Source of the DNA: Armatimonadota bacterium
Lineage (GTDB): Bacteria > Sysuimicrobiota > Sysuimicrobiia > Sysuimicrobiales > VGFF01
Direction: 5' to 3'
Length of the DNA: 19,383 nt
NCBI GenBank assembly: GCA_016868955.1
Contig: VGFF01000030.1
Span: 1 to 19,383, forward strand
Positions 15,098-19,383 of the stretch are shown in pieces. The notes beneath the pieces are model-generated. The model saw nothing but the letters and a program-made list of their open reading frames with translations. It ran no database searches and had not been told where the DNA came from. The position numbers and the translations under genes are program-made. Within the stretch, counting starts at the first letter, position 1. Each line of letters starts with the position of its first letter.

Positions 15098-15601
15098 CTA
15101 CGAATCGGACGCCTCGCGGGGCGCGCCCAGCGGCACCGGATGGCGAACGCTCCAGCCGTAGTGCTCTTCGGAGAGAACGAAGATCGCGCGCGGCGTGAAG
15201 CGGAAGAAACGAATGTCGATCGACTCCGCGAGCACGGCCCGAATCGGAAACCGCCCGCGCGCCGCCGGGAACCGCCGCAGGTAGCGGCGAATGGCCCGGG
15301 CCGCCGCGAGACCGCCGAGGACCGTGCAGTCGCCGGACATTTGCACGCCGCGCAGCGGCCGCGTTTCGCTGGGATGGATCGCGGCGGCGACGCTGCTTCC
15401 GGCGAGGATGTTGCGCGCGTGGCGCGTCGTCAGTCGTGACATGAAGTAGAAGACGGGTTTCGGCTCCCAAGCGTAGATGACCGGCGTGGCCCAAGGGCCG
15501 TCCTCTCCCGCCGTCGCGAGGGTCATGATCCGGTTCGCTTCGAGCAAACCGGCGAACGTTTCCCATACGTTTGCGGGAGAGGGCTTCTCGTTGCGCGTCA
15601 C
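15098..15601 (-). CDS. Pyridoxamine 5'-phosphate oxidase-like (UPF0306/YhbP-like) FMN split-barrel protein
   Basis: A 167-residue split beta-barrel protein. IMTLATAGEDGPWATPVIYA, FYFMSRLTTRHARNI and RGVQMSGDCTVLGG match the pattern of UPF0306 (YhbP) and PNPOx-like flavoproteins, which bind FMN, F420 or haem as dimers. The activity of the group is largely unknown. It starts with GTG 15601, 18 bases after the chdC stop, and lies in the haem block, so a redox or haem-related role is inferred from context only. No strong ribosome site was seen. Confidence 0.75.
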   Translation of the reverse strand: MTRNEKPSPANVWETFAGLLEANRIMTLATAGEDGPWATPVIYAWEPKPVFYFMSRLTTRHARNILAGSSVAAAIHPSETRPLRGVQMSGDCTVLGGLAAARAIRRYLRRFPAARGRFPIRAVLAESIDIRFFRFTPRAIFVLSEEHYGWSVRHPVPLGAPREASDS

Positions 15602-15619
15602 ACTGCGGCCGCCGGCGCC

Positions 15620-16273
15620 CTACGCGCCGAAGACTTCGTCGACGATCGCCGCCACGGGCCCGTATTTTCCCGTGTACATCGGCGTGTCGCGCTCGGTGTA
15701 AGGCCTTGCCGCGGTGGCGCGGAGGTCGGTCACGAGCTGCGAGAACCGCTCGAGGTCGTCCATCTCGTATCCGACCACGAACTCGGCATCGTTGAGCCCG
15801 GTGGAGTACAGCAGCAATTGCTCGATGCCTTCGTAATTGTGGCCGACCTTCGCGTGCGAGGTCATCATGCCGCGGCGCACTTCCGGCGTCAGTTGATACC
15901 AGGCGTGGGTCTTGATGAACGGATAGACGACCAGGTACCGCAGCCGGGTCCCCGGCACCTTGACGCTCGTCCCGTCCCGGCCCGTGTATTGCGACGGCCG
16001 CACGTATCCCCATAGGGCATCCTTCAAGACGAGGTTCGTGGAGTGCAGGCAGCGCGCGCCCGCCATGAACGCGTCGATCGAGGTGCCGGCGATCCACAGT
16101 CCCAAGTCGAGCCCGGCGCGAAGTCCCACGAGGCTGTACGCGGCGATGCCGGCGATGCCGGGCGTGCGCTCGGCCGCCGCGATTGCGTTTCGGACACGGG
16201 CCGCTTCCTCCACTGTCCGATGTCCAGACGTTACTTGGTAGAAGAGAAATCCGTGAAACCGAACGTCAGACAT
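15620..16273 (-). CDS. hemQ: Coproheme decarboxylase ChdC (HemQ), chlorite-dismutase family
   Basis: A 217-residue protein of the chlorite dismutase-like fold that converts coproheme to haem b with peroxide in the coproporphyrin-dependent pathway. Visible features are RPSQYTGRDG, then YLVVYPFIKTHAWYQL, in which Tyr117 and Lys121 have the spacing of the catalytic Tyr/Lys of HemQ, and MMTSHAKVGHNY with His140 as likely axial haem ligand, and FVVGYEMDDLERFSQLVTDL near the end. ATG 16273 is chosen because GGAGG lies 8 bases upstream; a GTG at 16288 would abut it. An extended minus-10 upstream suggests a promoter separate from the copper-chaperone genes. Confidence 0.92.
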   Translation of the reverse strand: MSDVRFHGFLFYQVTSGHRTVEEAARVRNAIAAAERTPGIAGIAAYSLVGLRAGLDLGLWIAGTSIDAFMAGARCLHSTNLVLKDALWGYVRPSQYTGRDGTSVKVPGTRLRYLVVYPFIKTHAWYQLTPEVRRGMMTSHAKVGHNYEGIEQLLLYSTGLNDAEFVVGYEMDDLERFSQLVTDLRATAARPYTERDTPMYTGKYGPVAAIVDEVFGA

Positions 16274-16308
16274 GCGCGGGGCCTCCACAGCGGGTCGTTC
16301 CGGCGACT

Positions 16309-16317
16309 AGTGTATCA
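16309..16317 (-). promoter_or_regulatory. Extended minus-10 promoter element of the haem genes
   Basis: In the 114-base gap upstream of hemQ the minus strand reads TGATACACT, an extended minus-10 (TGnTACACT). It predicts a start about 30 bases upstream of the ATG, leaving room for the GGAGG ribosome site. No clear minus-35 hexamer is present, as is common for extended minus-10 promoters. Confidence 0.45.
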
Positions 16318-16387
16318 TCGGCCACCGTGGCGGGAGACGGTGCATCCAAGGTCCGGCGTGAACGTCGAGAGGGCGCGTACGCGGCCG

Positions 16388-16891
16388 TTACTGCTTCATC
16401 ATCTTCACTTCGACGGTCAGCTGCATCACACCCGCCCGCGCGAACCGCAGCTCGAGCGGGATCCTGTCGCCGACCTTTAAGTCCTGCTTGAGCCCGACGA
16501 GCATCACGTGCAGACCGCCCGGCTTCAACTCTGTCGATCCACCCGCGGGAACCGCGATGTCCGGCACCGCACGCATGGACGCGACGCCGTTCTCGATGCG
16601 CGAGATGTGCAGCTCGCTCTTCGTCGCCACTGGCGATGAAGCGGCGATGAGACGGTCTTCCGTCGTGCCCGCGTTCTTCAGGATGAAGTAGACGGCGGAG
16701 TTGCCGCCCTTCATGGGTGCAGCCGAGCTTTGCATCGCTCCGCCGGCGGGCGCGGCGGTCGCGATGCCGGGCCGTGCCCAGGCGTTTTCGATCGAGATCG
16801 CCGCCGGCGCGGCCCAAGCGGGCGCGATCGCGATCACGGCGACGAGCATGAGCACTGCCGAGAGCCGGAATTGGGACTTTCTCTTTGACAT
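16388..16891 (-). CDS. pcuC: Periplasmic copper chaperone PCu(A)C
   Basis: A 167-residue exported protein. Residues 1-28 form a signal peptide (KRK, then LSAVLMLVAVIAIAP, cleavage near AWA). The mature part contains an exact copper-binding HX10MX21HXM motif: His95, Met106, His128, Met130 (ELHISRIENGVASM and GLHVML). Such proteins deliver Cu(I) to the CuA centre of cytochrome c oxidase together with Sco, encoded 57 bases upstream on the same strand. A Met/Ala/Gly-rich insert (residues about 42-62) may bind further copper. ATG 16891 is preferred over GTG 16900 because AAAGGA lies 10 bases before it. Confidence 0.93.
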   Translation of the reverse strand: MSKRKSQFRLSAVLMLVAVIAIAPAWAAPAAISIENAWARPGIATAAPAGGAMQSSAAPMKGGNSAVYFILKNAGTTEDRLIAASSPVATKSELHISRIENGVASMRAVPDIAVPAGGSTELKPGGLHVMLVGLKQDLKVGDRIPLELRFARAGVMQLTVEVKMMKQ

Positions 16892-16948
16892 CGATGCCAC
16901 ATCCTTTCGTTTTCGATTCGAGCGTGCGACGAGGCGCGGAGACCACGT

Positions 16949-17521
16949 TCACAACAAGTGCCGGACGTCCTCGACGATCTTCTGCAAGTCGCCGGTGTCG
17001 CCATGGATCAAGCGGACGTGACCACGGCGGTCCACGACGTAGACCGCGGCGCTATGTTGGAACGCGTACCCATCCGCGTTGCCGTCGTACAATACGCGCT
17101 TGTAGTGGACGCCGAAGACCTTCGCGAGCTTGTCGATCTCGGTCACTTCTCGGGTGACGACGATGAAACGGTCGTCGAGCAAAGCTAGGTATTTCCGAAT
17201 GTAAGCCGGTGTATCGCGCTCCGGATCGATTGTAACCCAGACCACCGCGACGCGGTCCGCCTTGTCGCCCAACGCCTTCACGGCGTTCTTGATATGACCG
17301 AGCGCGAGCGGGCAGATATCCGGGCAACGCGAGTACCCGAAGTTGACCTGCATGACCTTATCGTGGAGGTTCTGCCAGCGTAAGGTTTCGTCTTTTTGGT
17401 CGACTAGCGCGAGCTCCGGCGGCTGGATCGGTTTTGCGAGCGCCTGTCCGTTCCAGGCGATCGGCTTCTGGCAAGCCACCAGAAATGTGCCCGCCAGGGC
17501 GAGACTGAGAAAGCGGCTCAT
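16949..17521 (-). CDS. Sco1/SenC family lipoprotein, copper chaperone for cytochrome oxidase
   Basis: A 190-residue thioredoxin-fold protein. The lipobox LVAC (Cys17) follows a short signal sequence, so it should be a membrane lipoprotein facing outward. The copper-binding CxxxC is Cys66 and Cys70 in YSRCPDICPLALG, and the distal ligand is His156 in YAFQHSAAVYVVD. VTIDPERDTPAYI is also typical. Sco proteins metallate the CuA site of cytochrome c oxidase. The start ATG 17521 has a strong GAGGAGGAGG ribosome site; upstream residues in frame are not supported. It heads the copper-chaperone pair. Confidence 0.94.
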   Translation of the reverse strand: MSRFLSLALAGTFLVACQKPIAWNGQALAKPIQPPELALVDQKDETLRWQNLHDKVMQVNFGYSRCPDICPLALGHIKNAVKALGDKADRVAVVWVTIDPERDTPAYIRKYLALLDDRFIVVTREVTEIDKLAKVFGVHYKRVLYDGNADGYAFQHSAAVYVVDRRGHVRLIHGDTGDLQKIVEDVRHLL

Positions 17522-17553
17522 GATGCCTCCTCCTCGATGCGTGCACGTGTGCG

Positions 17554-18162
17554 TCACGAAGACGTTCGGCCAGGCTGCGCGGGGCGAGGCGGCGGCTGCG
17601 GTACGGAGAGCGCTATGGCAAAGATGCAAATGCTCAGGGGGGGGTCCCGCCGCCGTTCTGACGTATCGGGCGGCGAGGCCGGGGACGGCGTCGGGGACAG
17701 GACCGGGCCGTGGCCGACCGATTGCACGGCATGCGACTTCGCCGAGTCACCCACCTTGACGACCACGCGCATGGGTGCCATCGGGGCGTCCTGATTCTCG
17801 CGCACGCCGGAGGACGTGCCGCGCGTCGCCTCAACGCGGGCGGGTGCGTGCGCATGGGCGCGGGTCCCGGCACGAGACTGGACGCGGGCGTGGGCGTCTG
17901 CGTGGCCGTCGTGGCGGTGTCCGACCGTGGCGGGACGCGGGGGCGCGGAGCGTTTCCCCGCCGCGACGGCAGGAGCCGGCTGCTTCGCCCATCGCCCGTG
18001 ATCCGTGCGATCGTGCTCCACCTAAGCGGCGTGCCGTTCTTCGGCGGTTCCGGCCGTTACGGTGTGGCTGTGGTAGGGATCTCGCAGTCTGGCGCCCGCG
18101 TCGAGCGTAACGGCGAGCAGCGCGGCGCAAAGCATGAGAACGTTGACCCGAATCACAAGCAT
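17554..18162 (-). pseudogene. Possible broken gene for a secreted His-rich protein
   Basis: ATG 18162 opens a 46-residue frame with a signal-peptide-like start (VLMLCAALLAVTLDAGA) and a His-containing tail. An amber codon at 18022-18024 stops it, but the same frame continues for 155 codons with a His-rich stretch (HRHDGHADAHARVQ, RAHAHAP) and ends in a hydrophobic PPLSICIFAIALSVPQPPP segment, loosely like the Cys/Pro end of DUF2946 proteins. A C8 run (17637-17644) lies in the last part. All frames are open in this GC-rich stretch, so chance is a serious alternative. No other convincing gene was seen between 17522 and 18190. Confidence 0.25.
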
Positions 18163-18190
18163 CGAACGCACTAACTCTCAGAAAGGTCCA

Positions 18191-18749
18191 ATGGCGGCAG
18201 CGTTCGCGTCCGTTCTTCCGGTTCCCGCTGCGGATGCTGTTCTTCTGGATGATCTCCGTGACGCTGATGTTGCCGGTCGAGGTGCGGATCATCCCCACCT
18301 ACAAGGTCATCTCCGACCTCGGCATGATCGATCGGTTCAACGGCCTGACGATGCCATTGATCGCCTCGGCGACCGCGACATTGATCTTCCGCCAGTTCTT
18401 CCTGACCGTTCCGGACGAGTTCGTCGAAGCTGCGAAGATCGACCGCGCCGGGCCGATGCGCTTCTTTTGGAGCATCCTGCTGCCGCTCTCGCGGACGACG
18501 ATCGCGGCGCTTTTCGTGATTCTGTTCATCTACGGCTGGAATCAGTACCTGTGGCCTCTGTTGATCACGATCTCCACCGATATGCAGACGATCGTGATCG
18601 GGATCACGAAGATGATCGGCACGAGCGACGCGCAGACCGATTGGAAGATCATCATGGCGACGTCCCTGTTGGCCATGATCCCGCCGGTCGCGATCGTCGT
18701 GATCATACAACGCTGGTTCGTGAAGGGCCTCGTCGACAGCGAGAAGTAG
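18191..18749 (+). pseudogene. Truncated UgpE-type ABC permease (glycerol-3-phosphate/sugar family)
   Basis: The frame ending at 18749 encodes the last two thirds of a UgpE-like permease: FRFPLRMLFFWMISVTLMLP, then VEVRIIPTYKVI and IASATATLIFRQFFLTVPDE. The EAA loop is FVEAAKIDRAGPMRFFW, and later come FIYGWNQYLWPLLITI and the terminal FVKGLVDSEK. The usual N-terminal about 95 residues, including the first two helices, are missing; upstream DNA matches nothing expected. The beginning (AAAFAS) is in another frame and joins smoothly if one C at 18210-18211 is removed. There are no companion UgpA/B/C genes nearby. It is therefore a remnant, although a shortened product from ATG 18234 is formally possible. 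Confidence 0.75.
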
Positions 18750-18757
18750 CCCCCCCG

Positions 18758-18786
18758 TTGTGAGGCAATGTCGTAGATAGTAGGAT
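18758..18786 (+). promoter_or_regulatory. Promoter of the ferredoxin/CobW genes, probably leaderless
   Basis: TTGTGA (18758-18763) and TAGGAT (18781-18786) are separated by exactly 17 bp. The minus-10 ends 6 bases before the ATG at 18793, so the transcript would start at the ATG itself. A C7 run lies just upstream, after the permease remnant stop. Confidence 0.5.
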
Positions 18787-18792
18787 TACGAT

Positions 18793-19222
18793 ATGTCCGT
18801 AATCGTTGCTCCCGACTCGCCATCGCGATCGTCCCTGCGCACGCGCCGCCAACCGCTCGCCCAGCTCCTGTTCTGGCGTCGGCTGCTGCTGCGGGCGGGT
18901 GGATCGCGGCCGCCCCGAGGTGCCGGTCGACTACTTGAAGGCAGAGTGGAAGCGGGACGGCCTCAACAAGTCGGTGCAACTGACGATCAGCGGGTGCTTG
19001 GGTCCCTGCGACCTTCCCAATGTCGTGGCCGTACTCACGCCGGCCGGTTGGACGTGGCTCGGCAACCTTTCCGAGCGCGCGCAGTTCGAGGCGCTCGTTG
19101 CCTGGGCCCGCCAGTGCGCGGCCGACGGCGCGGTGGCACCTTTGCCGGCGTTGCTTCAAGCGCATGGTTTCGAACGGTTCGAACGCCGTGCGGCCGGCTG
19201 CGCCGACGGCTGTTGCGAGTAG
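18793..19222 (+). pseudogene. (2Fe-2S) ferredoxin-like protein with apparent one-base frameshift
   Basis: From ATG 18793 the frame reads MSVIVAPDSPSRSS to RRQPLAQLLF, and then the conserved part is found one frame over: VGCCCGRVDRGRPEVPVDYL, KAEWKRDGLNKSVQLTISGC and LGPCDLPNVVAVLTPAGWTW. Removing one G at 18875-18876 (TTCTGGCG to TTCTGCG) joins them as LLFCVGCCCGR, restoring the first cluster cysteine. The thioredoxin-like ferredoxin cysteines are the CCC group and GCLGPC. It resembles small ferredoxin-domain proteins found next to CobW and CobN genes. It ends in an extra Cys-rich tail, GCADGCCE. It lies 24 bases before the CobW-family start. It may be a real frameshift or a sequencing error. 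Confidence 0.75.
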
Positions 19223-19246
19223 CTTTAGTGAGTGAAGGAGGGCGAC

Positions 19247-19383
19247 GTGGCGCAAGCGGGATCGGATCAGCGGGTGCCGGTGACGGTATTGACGGGATTT
19301 TTGGGGGCGGGGAAGACGACGTTATTGAACCATATCTTGACGGGTCAGCACGGGAAGCGGATCGCGGTGATCGAGAACGAGTT
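19247..19383 (+). CDS. CobW/P47K-family GTPase, 5' part only
   Basis: The first 45 codons are visible before the window ends. VPVTVLTGFLGAGKTTLLNH contains the Walker A motif GxxGxGKT, followed by ILTGQHGKRIAVIENE, the usual start of G3E-family metallochaperones (CobW, ZNG1, YeiR). The GTG start has a strong GAAGGAGGG ribosome site 6 bases upstream. With the ferredoxin-like gene before it, the neighbourhood suggests cobalt/cobalamin metabolism, but CobW-family members also handle zinc or other metals, and the distinguishing residues are outside the window. Confidence 0.88.
   Translation, partial: MAQAGSDQRVPVTVLTGFLGAGKTTLLNHILTGQHGKRIAVIENE

Noticed and set aside
1..18162. Amber codon recoding, because three broken frames (two in IS orfB, one in the His-rich frame) are each interrupted by TAG
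   Set aside because: TAG also ends well-supported genes here, for example the DppC-type permease, hemQ and hemH, so TAG is an ordinary stop codon and the interruptions are better read as nonsense mutations or chance.
17710..18174. Plus-strand frame upstream of the permease remnant
   Set aside because: No motif, no ribosome site and composition typical of GC-rich non-coding frames; it does not supply the missing permease N-terminus.
1..19383. CRISPR arrays, tRNA or rRNA genes, riboswitches, phage or defence genes
   Set aside because: No regularly spaced repeats, cloverleaf or rRNA-like segments were recognised by eye, and every confident gene belongs to metabolism, transport or repair. A covariance-model scan would be needed to exclude small RNAs.

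Overview
The window is GC-rich, densely coded bacterial DNA with short or overlapping gene junctions and frequent GTG/TTG starts. It looks like a chromosomal fragment of an uncultured bacterium. The haem genes (a ferrochelatase with the Tyr typical of coproporphyrin ferrochelatases, plus a ChdC/HemQ decarboxylase) point to the coproporphyrin-dependent haem route of many Gram-positive and related phyla. The lineage cannot be fixed from sequence alone.

Layout. 1-785: right part of a decayed IS3-family element (orfA intact, orfB with two amber codons), cut by the window edge. 835-4301 (minus): peptide/nickel-type ABC uptake operon, solute-binding protein then two permeases, with a 14-bp hairpin between the first two genes; no ATPase genes are seen before the IS. 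4572-5600 (minus): one secreted protein of unknown function, apparently split by two homopolymer indels. 5616-9821 (plus): tightly coupled operon of a PP-loop ATPase, a CorA-type metal transporter, epoxyqueuosine reductase QueG and a membrane glycosyltransferase. 9812-10183 (minus): small zincin-like metallopeptidase. 10197-12624 (plus): aldo/keto reductase and DNA photolyase.

12660-17521 (minus) is the most coherent block: a Sco lipoprotein and a PCu(A)C periplasmic copper chaperone (CuA-site assembly of cytochrome oxidase), followed by ChdC/HemQ, a UPF0306-like FMN split-barrel protein, a CopD/HemJ-like membrane protein, HemE and HemH. It couples copper delivery and haem synthesis, presumably for respiratory oxidase assembly. 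The oxidase for coproporphyrinogen III (CgoX) is not in the window, which makes the two poorly characterised genes inside the block interesting candidates.

17522-18190 has no confident gene, only a possible broken secreted His-rich reading frame. 18191-18749 (plus) is an N-terminally truncated, frameshifted remnant of a UgpE-type sugar-phosphate permease. 18793-19383 (plus) holds a (2Fe-2S) ferredoxin-like gene broken by one apparent extra G, then the start of a CobW-family GTPase, an arrangement suggesting the beginning of a cobalt/cobalamin or metal-trafficking operon. Four single-base indels in otherwise conserved frames mean either several pseudogenes or residual assembly errors.
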